A model generated the notes under the pieces. That model saw only the letters and a program-made list of their open reading frames with translations. It made no database searches and was not told where the DNA came from. Of a stretch of 20,917 bases of DNA, positions 15,250-20,917 are shown in pieces. The position numbers and the translations under genes are program-made. Every line of letters starts with the position of its first letter. Within the stretch, counting starts at the first letter, position 1. The DNA is from JAVBLQ01 sp031553435 (GTDB lineage Bacteria; Bacteroidota; Bacteroidia; Bacteroidales; Azobacteroidaceae): the NCBI GenBank assembly GCA_031553435.1, contig JAVBLQ010000060.1:1-20917 (forward strand), given 5' to 3'.

Positions 15250-16272
15250 TTATTTAAGATTTTTTTCAACAGTATTCAAAATATCTTTCCCACTTTCATA
15301 GAGCATCTCATCATTTTCCCGAAGTAATTCCTTATTATTTGAACGAAGATTTGGGATTTCATCCACAGCACGAAGACTATTGTTTTTAAAACGATTAAAA
15401 ATATTTTGATTATCTTTATAAAGATCCTGTCCTAATTCACTTTGTCTTTTACCAATTCCCAAAGGGGTTGAATACAGTGCTGTTTTTATCTGCGTTTCTA
15501 ATTCATTTGTTGTTAAAGACTTTATACCATTTCCTATTTTTGTCTTTGCTGAAATATATAAGTCATTGAAATCGTTGTTAATAAAAAATAAATCTATTTC
15601 GCTTGTTATAGGGTAGAAAAACATCGCGATATTCCGTTTGTGGGCATTAGCCCATTTTTCCAAATTATATTTTTTGAAAACATCTAATTGTGTTTTTTGA
15701 AAAATATTTTCATTTGAGTTATCCTGATAAACTATAGGTCTTGCACTTTCTGTTTGACTAACATTTGAGATATAAACAGCGGGTCTATTATTTTCTGGCA
15801 TATAATTAGTATTATTTGTCACATATACTACGGGCCTTGCGCTTTCATACGGATTAACTATTCTATCTGCGCTACTATAAACTATAGGTCTTTGGCTTGT
15901 AAACGGGTCATTTGATGAATTAACTTGAATCTCCCCTCGTCCAGAACGAATATTTTGCAAATTAGTATTTACCTTATTGTCATGGTCTTCTTTTTCTTTT
16001 CTTTTTATATCAGCAAATATAGCTGCATCACGCGCTGCTTCTGATGCATAATTAATGCCATTATAAGGATATGTAGGAGGTGGTGGCGGAGTATAAATTC
16101 TTGAAGATCTATCATTTCTGTCTCCTCGATCACGATTTGGCAAGGAAACCTTTTCTCTTTTCATGGATCTTATTTTATCCTCTGCATCTCTTAACATATC
16201 TGTAGCATCAAATTGACAATAAATCATATTACTGACAAAGGATAGCATAACGAAAATTATAAGCTTTTTCAT
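15250..16272 (-). CDS. Exported protein with four RPxVY repeats
   Basis: 340-residue protein of unknown function. Signal peptide: MKKLIIFVMLSFVSNMIYCQ, cleavage expected before or at the Cys-Gln; C19 is not in a convincing lipobox. The next part is basic and charged (35-58), then proline-rich (TPPPPPTYPY, 61-70), then the segment NYASEAARDAAIF. Between 128 and 182 the pentapeptide RP[IVA]VY occurs four times (128-132, 146-150, 163-167, 178-182) at 15-18 residue spacing, in Asn/Ser-rich sequence. The C-terminal 150 residues (from about 193) appear as a folded, mainly helical domain without recognised motifs. First gene of a likely operon with the barrel protein 9 bases downstream; a -7 box lies upstream at 16402-16409. 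Confidence 0.75.
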   Translation of the reverse strand: MKKLIIFVMLSFVSNMIYCQFDATDMLRDAEDKIRSMKREKVSLPNRDRGDRNDRSSRIYTPPPPPTYPYNGINYASEAARDAAIFADIKRKEKEDHDNKVNTNLQNIRSGRGEIQVNSSNDPFTSQRPIVYSSADRIVNPYESARPVVYVTNNTNYMPENNRPAVYISNVSQTESARPIVYQDNSNENIFQKTQLDVFKKYNLEKWANAHKRNIAMFFYPITSEIDLFFINNDFNDLYISAKTKIGNGIKSLTTNELETQIKTALYSTPLGIGKRQSELGQDLYKDNQNIFNRFKNNSLRAVDEIPNLRSNNKELLRENDEMLYESGKDILNTVEKNLK

Positions 16273-16401
16273 AATCTAACAAATTAAATTGTTTTTTAAC
16301 TCATATGCTTATTTCTCTACTTATTAGATAAAATGTACTTCGTCATCTTTGAACCGATACAGCTTAAAAGTAAAGGATTAGCTCTAATCACTTCTATTTT
16401 A

Positions 16402-16409
16402 CAAACGTA
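16402..16409 (-). promoter_or_regulatory. Candidate -7 box for the cargo operon
   Basis: On the minus strand this reads TACGTTTG, matching TAnnTTTG. Predicted start near 16395 would leave a leader of about 120 bases before the ATG at 16272. No good -33 element is seen. Confidence 0.4.
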
Positions 16410-16573
16410 CAAAAATCAAACCAAATATTGCAGTAAAAAGGAATGTCTTTCATAAAAACAAAAAAACTCTACATCTGTAAAATATAAATGTTCACATCTA
16501 AGGGTATGAGCATTTCTCGTTTATAGAGGATATGCCTTCGATTCAATTCAAGAAACTGAATATTTATTTCAAA

Positions 16574-16601
16574 AAAGGAAGCTCAAATTTGGGCTTCCTT
16601 T
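16574..16601 (-). terminator. Hairpin terminator of the XRE regulator gene
   Basis: An 11-bp stem (arms 16574-16584 and 16591-16601, one G-T pair) with loop AAATTT is followed on the minus strand by a run of T. It lies 30 bases beyond the regulator's stop codon. Confidence 0.75.
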
Positions 16602-16631
16602 GTATTTTGAAGAGGAATAAAAGCCGGAAAC

Positions 16632-17042
16632 CTACTTTTTATCCCTCAAAACCTCTTGTAACATTACAACCTTTTCTTGTTCTGTTTTTAACAAACGCTC
16701 ATAAAGCTCTGTTATCTTGTCTATTGGGTTAAAAGTCAGGGTACAGTTATTATTTGCTCCAATAGAAGTGTCATTAAAAGTATTAGCAATAAAATTCATT
16801 GTAGCTTCGTCTGTAAAGTTTTTTATAGCCTCTGCTGGAATTTTCAAGGCTTTTGCAATTTTGTTTAGTGTAGCATCGTCCAATTCCTCTTGCGATTCAA
16901 TCCGGGAAATAGTTTGTTGGGACAATCCGATTTCTTCGGCAAGCACTTCTTGCTTGATACCAAACAATTCACGGAAACGTTTCACATTTCTGCCTTGATG
17001 TATTTTGTATTGGGGAACTGTTCCAAGTGCTTCCATAATCAT
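16632..17042 (-). CDS. XRE-family helix-turn-helix regulator of the mobile element
   Basis: 136-residue cytoplasmic DNA-binding protein. The XRE/Cro helix-turn-helix is plain: RFRELFGIKQEVLAEEIGLS with QQTISRIESQEELDDATLNKIAKALKI (about 22-68). A linker follows, then a C-terminal helix NPIDKITELYERLLKTEQEKVVMLQEVL (about 106-133), probably a coiled-coil dimerisation or partner-binding segment. Proteins with this two-part plan accompany mobilization modules in Bacteroidota elements. Starts at 17042 and 17036 (MIM) are equally possible. It has its own consensus promoter and a terminator, so it is a monocistronic unit, most likely controlling element genes. Targets are unknown. Confidence 0.85.
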   Translation of the reverse strand: MIMEALGTVPQYKIHQGRNVKRFRELFGIKQEVLAEEIGLSQQTISRIESQEELDDATLNKIAKALKIPAEAIKNFTDEATMNFIANTFNDTSIGANNNCTLTFNPIDKITELYERLLKTEQEKVVMLQEVLRDKK

Positions 17043-17068
17043 TATATTATCAGTTTATTATAGTTTTA

Positions 17069-17098
17069 CAAAAGTAGGAAAAAATTACAATTACACAA
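17069..17098 (-). promoter_or_regulatory. Promoter of the XRE regulator gene (TTG, 19-base spacer, TACTTTTG)
   Basis: On the minus strand TTG (17098-17096) and TACTTTTG (17076-17069) are separated by 19 bases, the full consensus. Predicted start is near 17062, about 20 bases before the ATG. Confidence 0.65.
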
Positions 17099-17228
17099 AA
17101 CAACCCTGTAAGTATTTTACTTATGTGTTGAATATTAAACCAATGGAATGAGTTCGGTATTGATTTTTTGTCAGCTTATTTTGCATCATAGTTAATCACA
17201 TTTTGAATACGCAAATAACATTAAACTT

Positions 17229-17528
17229 ATGGAAGAAAAAATGGACATTTCAATGATTAGAAAAATGCTGGTGGAGGAAATACATCCCAAAGAACTGGCC
17301 GTTTTAATTGACGAACTTTTGTTTGAATACAATTCAATGTATGCTCGTCTGCAAGTTCTTGGGGATGACGGATATTATACCCTACATGAACATACCGGAG
17401 CATTTCTTTTCTATATGAGGGAATTAAGGAATGCTTTGTGGAAAATCGGAGAACTGTACCCTCAAGAAAAACCTCTGGAACTATTTACAGATGAAATCCC
17501 TGCTTTTTCTCCTGTTTCGGCTGTTTGA
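17229..17528 (+). CDS. Small acidic protein, unknown function, antisense-overlapping the relaxase gene end
   Basis: 99-residue hydrophilic, mainly helical protein I do not recognise (MEEKMDISMIRKMLVEEIHP at the start). No signal peptide, membrane segment or known motif. It is the only plus-strand gene of the element segment. Its last 44 bases overlap the 3' end of the relaxase gene on the other strand, and its 3' residues (AFSPVSAV) are therefore constrained by that overlap. The internal ATG-rich start (codons 1, 5, 9) leaves the exact start open. Coding style, with a balanced protein of normal composition over the non-overlapping 250 bases, favours a real gene. No promoter was identified. 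Confidence 0.55.
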   Translation: MEEKMDISMIRKMLVEEIHPKELAVLIDELLFEYNSMYARLQVLGDDGYYTLHEHTGAFLFYMRELRNALWKIGELYPQEKPLELFTDEIPAFSPVSAV

Positions 17529-18900
17529 TTCCGATAGATTGTAAAAACTCCTGTTGTTTTTTTCTGAACCAATCGACCGGGTCTAAATTGTCGATAGTCA
17601 GTCGGAATTTACCCGGTTTTTTGGTGTCTTCCTCTACCTTGGCGACAGAATGTTCAGTGTTAAAACTTCGCTGATATTCCGACGAGTATAAATTTCCTTT
17701 GAAACCTACAGGCTTGCATTGGAGAATTAACTTTATCAGGTCTTCCCCGAAACGTAAAACCCGGCAAAGATTTTCGATGCGGAGCAATTCGCGGATATAT
17801 GGGAACAGGTCGTAAATCTTTTTCAATTCCTGTTTTGTCTTATCTATCTCAGATTCATGTTCTTTCTTCCTGTTTTGTATATCCAGCCTTAACGTTTTGA
17901 TTTCCTGAGAAAGTGATTCCTTGTCAGCTTTCAGGTCTTCAATTTCCTGTTGTTGTTTCTTTACTTTGGAAGTGCCAATAACAGAGCCTATCCCTTCAAT
18001 TATTGAAGAACCGACATCGGCAGCTGTACTTTTCAATTTCTCGGTTTTCAGTTGCCCTTTGACTTGCTTCAGGACTTTGTCGGTTTCTTCCAACTCCAAT
18101 ACTTTTTGTTGTTGCAGGACTTCCGCTTGTTCAGATTTCTGCTTTGCTTCCTGTTCTTGTCGTTTGAGTCCCTCTATATTTATACGTTTAGTATCTTCTA
18201 CGGCTAATAATAATTCGATATTCGTTTGTAGATTTTTACTTTCTATCATTTGGTTGCGGTAATATTCCGTCAAAGTAATATGCCGGGCTTCCGAACCTTT
18301 TATTCCACGTTCCAAACCATATTTTTGCATGGCTTCGGCATACGTATCCTGATATTCAGTCAGTTTATTGCGAGCCATTACATCATCTGCACATAAGCGT
18401 GGAGCGTTTATGCTTTTCTTTTTGTACTTTTTCTTTCCCTGTTGTTCAGGTTGCTTGGATTTCTTCTTTCTTCTTTCACCGGTAACTATCGGAACAACGG
18501 ATGCATGAATATGCGGAGTGGTTTCGTCCAGATGCAAAGTTGCTGCCACTACATTTTCTTTACCGTATGTCTTTCCCAGCCAATCCATATTGTCCCGGCA
18601 CCAATCATTCAGTTTGCCTTCATCCTGTATCCGTTGCATATCCTCCGGGGTACCCGAAAGCATAAAACGAATTACCCGTACCTGATTTTTCCCGATTTGC
18701 CGTTCCAGTCCGGCATTTTCCAACCGATGGTTTATGGCTTCCGTTCGATTATGAACTCCTTCGGGAAATTCAACCAATTCTTTATTTAAATGTGTCCGTG
18801 TTGGATCAACATTCGGATGTATTACTTTTCGCTCGATATGGTCTGTCATGGCAGCTTCATTTCCGGGCGATTTGTCTAAATGGAGAACAACATATCCCAT
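17485..18900 (-). CDS. MobV/Pre-type relaxase (Mob_Pre family mobilization protein)
   Basis: 471-residue relaxase expected to nick the oriT and lead DNA transfer using a helper conjugation apparatus. N-terminal Mob_Pre domain: GYVVLHLDKS, the Arg/His segment DPTRTHLNKEL (32-42), and the metal-binding triad HLDETTPHIH (123-132), matching the MobV motif HxDE..PHxH. A lysine-rich stretch follows (RRKKKSKQ, KKKYKKKS). Residues about 220-370 form a long coiled coil rich in Glu/Lys/Gln, with a short Gly/Ser/Ile interruption (TAADVGSSIIEGIGSVIGTS). The start ATG is 18898-18900, directly downstream of a hairpin-rich region that should contain its oriT. Its 3' end overlaps the small plus-strand gene. 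No accessory mob gene is evident. Confidence 0.92.
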   Translation of the reverse strand: MGYVVLHLDKSPGNEAAMTDHIERKVIHPNVDPTRTHLNKELVEFPEGVHNRTEAINHRLENAGLERQIGKNQVRVIRFMLSGTPEDMQRIQDEGKLNDWCRDNMDWLGKTYGKENVVAATLHLDETTPHIHASVVPIVTGERRKKKSKQPEQQGKKKYKKKSINAPRLCADDVMARNKLTEYQDTYAEAMQKYGLERGIKGSEARHITLTEYYRNQMIESKNLQTNIELLLAVEDTKRINIEGLKRQEQEAKQKSEQAEVLQQQKVLELEETDKVLKQVKGQLKTEKLKSTAADVGSSIIEGIGSVIGTSKVKKQQQEIEDLKADKESLSQEIKTLRLDIQNRKKEHESEIDKTKQELKKIYDLFPYIRELLRIENLCRVLRFGEDLIKLILQCKPVGFKGNLYSSEYQRSFNTEHSVAKVEEDTKKPGKFRLTIDNLDPVDWFRKKQQEFLQSIGIKQPKQEKKQGFHL

Positions 18901-18939
18901 GATTATTATCTTTAAATTTGTTCGTAATTTGAATTATAG

Positions 18940-19125
18940 TGAACAACCCTGCTGGTAATCAATACCAGCAGGAGATTATTCGCTCTTTAAAAAGTCGCTT
19001 TCGGCGACTGCGGTCGATAAACCGCTAAGGGAGATTCCAAAGGGGTGCAACCCCTTGGCTTATTGGGGCATTTTTAGCGTAGAGCAACGGAGCGTTAAGA
19101 AAATGCCCTAATAAGCTATGGCTTT
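18940..19125. other. oriT: Hairpin cluster upstream of the relaxase, candidate oriT
   Basis: Five hairpins are packed into about 185 bases: a perfect 10-bp stem CCTGCTGGTA/TACCAGCAGG (18948-18972); AGTCGC/GCGACT (18993-19009); GCGGT/ACCGC (19010-19025); AAGGGGT/ACCCCTT (19040-19056); and a 17-bp stem with one G-T pair (19058-19074 with 19100-19116) enclosing AACG/CGTT. Position next to a MobV gene, in the 257-base gap to the primase, and stem density are as expected for a transfer origin. The nick site cannot be fixed from sequence. The first hairpin lies closest to the relaxase start and might also regulate that gene. Confidence 0.65.
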
Positions 19126-19157
19126 TCTTGCACAAAAGTCTGGGGTCGCTGCGGCGG

Positions 19158-20033
19158 TTAAAGTCTCATACCCCGTTTTTGCTGTTTCTGTTGAACTTGT
19201 TTTTTACCGCACAAATAATCATTCATGTCTTTATAACCATTATACATTTTAGATTGGTCGGAAACCGTTACGTCCAGTTTCCGGATTTCATTCAGACATT
19301 TCCTTCCGGCATCGTCATTATCCAGAAAAGTATAAATTGTACCGTGTTGTTTCAAAAATTCGGTCGCTTTGTTCAGGTTGTTGACAGAGTTAAGTATGAC
19401 AACATTGCTTTCTATACTTGGTTTGCCTTTTATGGTGAGGAAAGACAGATAATCTATGAAACCTTCAAAGACAACACAATGTGCTTTGCCTTTATCAAAA
19501 GTTGTAATATCAGATGATGTACAGTTCTGGGAATACTTATTACGAAGGGTAAAACCGCCTTTGTCATTTTCAAAACCGATAGCAAAATACGGTTTACCAT
19601 TCACTTTGTAGTAAACTTCTTCGCAAAGTTGTTCTGCGAAAGGTATATGAACCTTCCGTTCGTTGAGGTATTGGATAAGTGCCGGATTCGTCAATGGACG
19701 GACTTTTATGTCCTCAAATCCAGGAGAATTTTCCTGCCTGTGAAGAGAAAAGGAGTTTGTCGGAATGAAAGCTACCCTGCCTGAAATAATCTGTAGAGCT
19801 TTTGAAACGTCTGTATTATACAGGATTTTTACAAAGTCGACAATATCTCCATGTTCGCCTGTTCCGAAATCGTACCATTCGTTCCGGTTGAGGTTTATTT
19901 TAAATGACGGTGTATGCTCTTTCCGGAAAGGAGAATAATACCAGAGTTGATTCCCTTGTCTTTTATGTGGCGTATAGCCTAATGATTGCAGATAGTCTGC
20001 GAGATTTATATTTTTACTGTCAGCAATTGTCAT
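19158..20033 (-). CDS. Toprim-domain primase with degenerate zinc finger
   Basis: 291-residue DnaG-like primase of the mobile element, probably priming its replication after transfer. The N-terminal region aligns with the CHC2 zinc-finger module (WYYSPFRKEHTPSFKINLNR, then WYDFGTGEHGDIVDFV, about 31-68), but the zinc-binding cysteines are absent (SPFR in place of CPFH). The Toprim domain is intact: VVFEGFIDYLSF (188-199, catalytic E190), TFLDNDDAGRK (235-245, acidic D238, D240) and KDMNDYL (268-274). There is no C-terminal helicase-binding domain. It lies between the RepA-like ATPase gene (122 bases upstream) and the oriT-like region, a standard order for Bacteroidota mobilizable elements. 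Confidence 0.9.
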   Translation of the reverse strand: MTIADSKNINLADYLQSLGYTPHKRQGNQLWYYSPFRKEHTPSFKINLNRNEWYDFGTGEHGDIVDFVKILYNTDVSKALQIISGRVAFIPTNSFSLHRQENSPGFEDIKVRPLTNPALIQYLNERKVHIPFAEQLCEEVYYKVNGKPYFAIGFENDKGGFTLRNKYSQNCTSSDITTFDKGKAHCVVFEGFIDYLSFLTIKGKPSIESNVVILNSVNNLNKATEFLKQHGTIYTFLDNDDAGRKCLNEIRKLDVTVSDQSKMYNGYKDMNDYLCGKKQVQQKQQKRGMRL

Positions 20034-20072
20034 TTTATTAAATTTTTATTGAGTTTATTATTTTTCTTTTCG

Positions 20073-20085
20073 CAGCATAATGCTG
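20073..20085. promoter_or_regulatory. 13-base palindrome upstream of the primase gene
   Basis: CAGCAT-A-ATGCTG is a perfect palindrome 40 bases upstream of the primase ATG. It may bind a regulator or be a small hairpin in the leader between ATPase and primase genes. No further support. Confidence 0.35.
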
Positions 20086-20103
20086 TGTGCGAAATATGAT
20101 AAG

Positions 20104-20150
20104 TGGTTCAGGATGGTTTATTATATATATCCGTAGCCTAACCTGAACCA
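20104..20150. terminator. Inverted repeat after the ATPase gene
   Basis: Nine-bp perfect arms TGGTTCAGG (20104-20112) and CCTGAACCA (20142-20150) enclose a 29-base A+T-rich loop, just beyond the ATPase stop (20156-20158). It could attenuate transcription between ATPase and primase or be a processing site. There is no T run, so it is a weak terminator candidate. Confidence 0.35.
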
Positions 20151-20155
20151 GTTTG

Positions 20156-20917
20156 TCAATAATAGAAATCGGGGTTGTACTTGTAGTTCTTCCCGTCTTT
20201 GAGAATCATCCGTTTGTTTTCCAGAAAGACTTTAAGCTGCTTGGATTTACTGATACCAAAGTCATAGCCAACGGATTTATAGCTTTCCTGTAATTGGGTT
20301 ATCAATTGTTTATACGATACCTGTTCGCATTCGGAAAAAAGCAATGTTAATGCTTCCTTATGTTTTTCCTCCGGAACCAGAAAATAATCGAAACCTTTGA
20401 CGGATTTGTTTTCTGTGGGCGTATATCCTTCCAATAGTTCCGGCAAACCATGTTCATTGATACGGAAAGCAAAGGGTTCAAAATCAATTTCACGGATGCA
20501 CATGGCCGAAACGATACTGATTTCTTTGTCTAACTCTCCCCTTTTTACTTGTAGAATTGTTTCAGCTTTGTTGTTCAGCTCTGTTCCCAAATGTCCGCGG
20601 GTGTTTTCATCTCCTTTATTTTGGTGTAAAACAGTATGAATGTGTATTTGCAGTTCATCTGTCCATTGCATCAATTTTGTAATCAGGCAGTCGATTCTCC
20701 CGGACTATTGATATCATAGGCCAAATCACGGATACCGTCAATAATAACCAATCCTAAATTTTCAGTATGGTAAATGGCATGTTCGACAATCTCCGTTCTT
20801 TTCTTGGGTGGATATCGTCTTAATACAAGAAATTCCAGATTTTCCGGTTGTTGGTCTTGTGGAAGATTTGCCAACCGGATTATCCGGCTCAATACCCGTT
20901 TACAATGGAATTGGCTT
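20156..20917 (-). pseudogene. RepA-like AAA/RecA-fold ATPase, frameshifted, 5' end outside the window
   Basis: Two neighbouring minus-strand frames together make the C-terminal two-thirds of a RepA/RecA-type ATPase common in Bacteroidota mobile elements. The upstream frame (from the right edge to a TGA at 20683-20685) reads SQFHCKRVLSRIIRL, then ENLGLVIIDGIRDLAYDINS, the Walker-B-like hydrophobic strand with Asp. The downstream frame reads LITKLMQWTDELQIHIHTVL, HQNKGDENTRGHLGTELNNK, then a C-terminal winged-helix-like tail to 20156. The family sequence as I remember it is continuous (..SPGEST-D-LITKLMQW..), and one inserted base near 20686-20688 would restore it. The frame is open to the right edge, so the apparent TTG start at 20892 is not real. 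A base-calling error or programmed frameshift would leave a working gene. Confidence 0.8.

Larger units (their letters stand above)
16273..16631. other. Gene-free interval between cargo and mobilization modules
   Basis: This A+T-rich stretch of 359 bases holds no convincing gene on either strand. It contains the probable cargo promoter (16402-16409) and a terminator hairpin (16574-16601). The rest shows no recognisable structure. It separates the A+T-rich cargo from the mobilization backbone and may be a module joint. Confidence 0.6.
12438..20917. mobile_element. One arm of an integrative mobilizable element beside tRNA-Leu
   Basis: From the 3' end of tRNA-Leu the gene content changes from housekeeping to a mobilization backbone (XRE regulator, MobV/Pre relaxase, oriT-like hairpins, Toprim primase, RepA-like ATPase) plus exported cargo proteins. 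All of the recognised genes lie on the minus strand except one 99-codon ORF. No conjugation (tra) genes are seen, so it would depend on a helper element. The left limit is inferred from the tRNA position; the right limit, the integrase and the second attachment copy are outside the window. A conjugative element whose tra genes lie further right cannot be excluded. Confidence 0.7.

Noticed and set aside
15700..15910. Repeat array resembling a small CRISPR or tandem DNA repeat
   Set aside because: The periodicity is in the protein (RPxVY); the DNA units differ and lie within an open coding frame, with no constant spacer length and no cas genes.
17921..18789. Two plus-strand frames (113 and 115 codons) inside the relaxase gene
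   Set aside because: They are shadows of the coiled-coil and Mob domains; Cys/Ser/Phe-rich composition is typical of the reverse of Glu/Lys/Gln-rich coding DNA.
18901..19157. Riboswitch or structured leader for the relaxase
   Set aside because: The hairpins match no riboswitch class I know, and their place beside a MobV gene fits oriT better; a regulatory role for the nearest hairpin is not excluded.
19128..19517. 129-codon plus-strand frame opposite the primase
   Set aside because: It is antisense to the Toprim region with intact catalytic motifs; the hydrophobic composition is a strand artefact.
20683..20892. Separate small gene starting at TTG 20892
   Set aside because: The frame is open to the window edge and reads family-like sequence (SQFHCKRVLSRIIRL) upstream of that TTG, so it is part of the frameshifted ATPase.
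12438..20917. Second copy of the tRNA-Leu 3' end marking the other element junction
   Set aside because: I looked for GATCCCGG, CTCTGGGT and similar words and found none; the junction is presumably beyond the right edge.

Overview
The window is chromosomal DNA of a Bacteroidota member, most likely order Bacteroidales. This rests on gene content (short AMP nucleosidase, Bacteroidales-type UxuA, LacI, ApbE and Mob/primase proteins), on repeated TAnnTTTG promoter -7 boxes, several at start sites, and on low G+C with weak Shine-Dalgarno signals. I cannot name the species.

Layout. (1) 1-12353 is ordinary chromosome. A Kdo/WaaP-like lipid A-core kinase diverges from a glycosyltransferase family 9 (heptosyltransferase-like) gene. 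Then come mannonate dehydratase (uxuA) and a divergent LacI-family regulator, with an operator-like palindrome on the uxuA promoter. Next are a stand-alone HsdR-N-like nuclease-fold protein, the amn-holA pair (AMP nucleosidase; DNA polymerase III delta), an aldo/keto reductase, a YfcE-like phosphoesterase, nadC, an ApbE lipoprotein, a YciC/DUF975-like membrane protein and a mannose-1-phosphate guanylyltransferase. (2) 12354-12437 is tRNA-Leu(CAA), with a consensus promoter and followed by a strong terminator. (3) 12438-20917 looks like one arm of an integrative mobilizable element, probably inserted at the tRNA-Leu 3' end. Its tRNA-proximal cargo is an A+T-rich cassette of two exported proteins (an RPxVY-repeat protein and a repeat-plus-duplicated-beta-barrel protein) and a 77-residue His-rich protein. 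Behind it is a backbone of XRE regulator, small ORF, MobV/Pre relaxase, a hairpin-rich oriT-like region, a Toprim primase and a RepA-like ATPase running off the right edge. No integrase and no second attachment copy were seen, so the element's far end must lie to the right.

How the parts fit. The first half is housekeeping: envelope glycans, hexuronate catabolism, NAD/FMN and nucleotide metabolism, and replication. In the element, the relaxase would act at the oriT-like hairpins and be moved by a conjugative helper. The primase and ATPase would support replication, but the ATPase gene carries an apparent one-base frameshift. The most novel material is the exported cargo pair, whose larger protein has two clearly related barrel-like halves. 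Its function is unknown to me.
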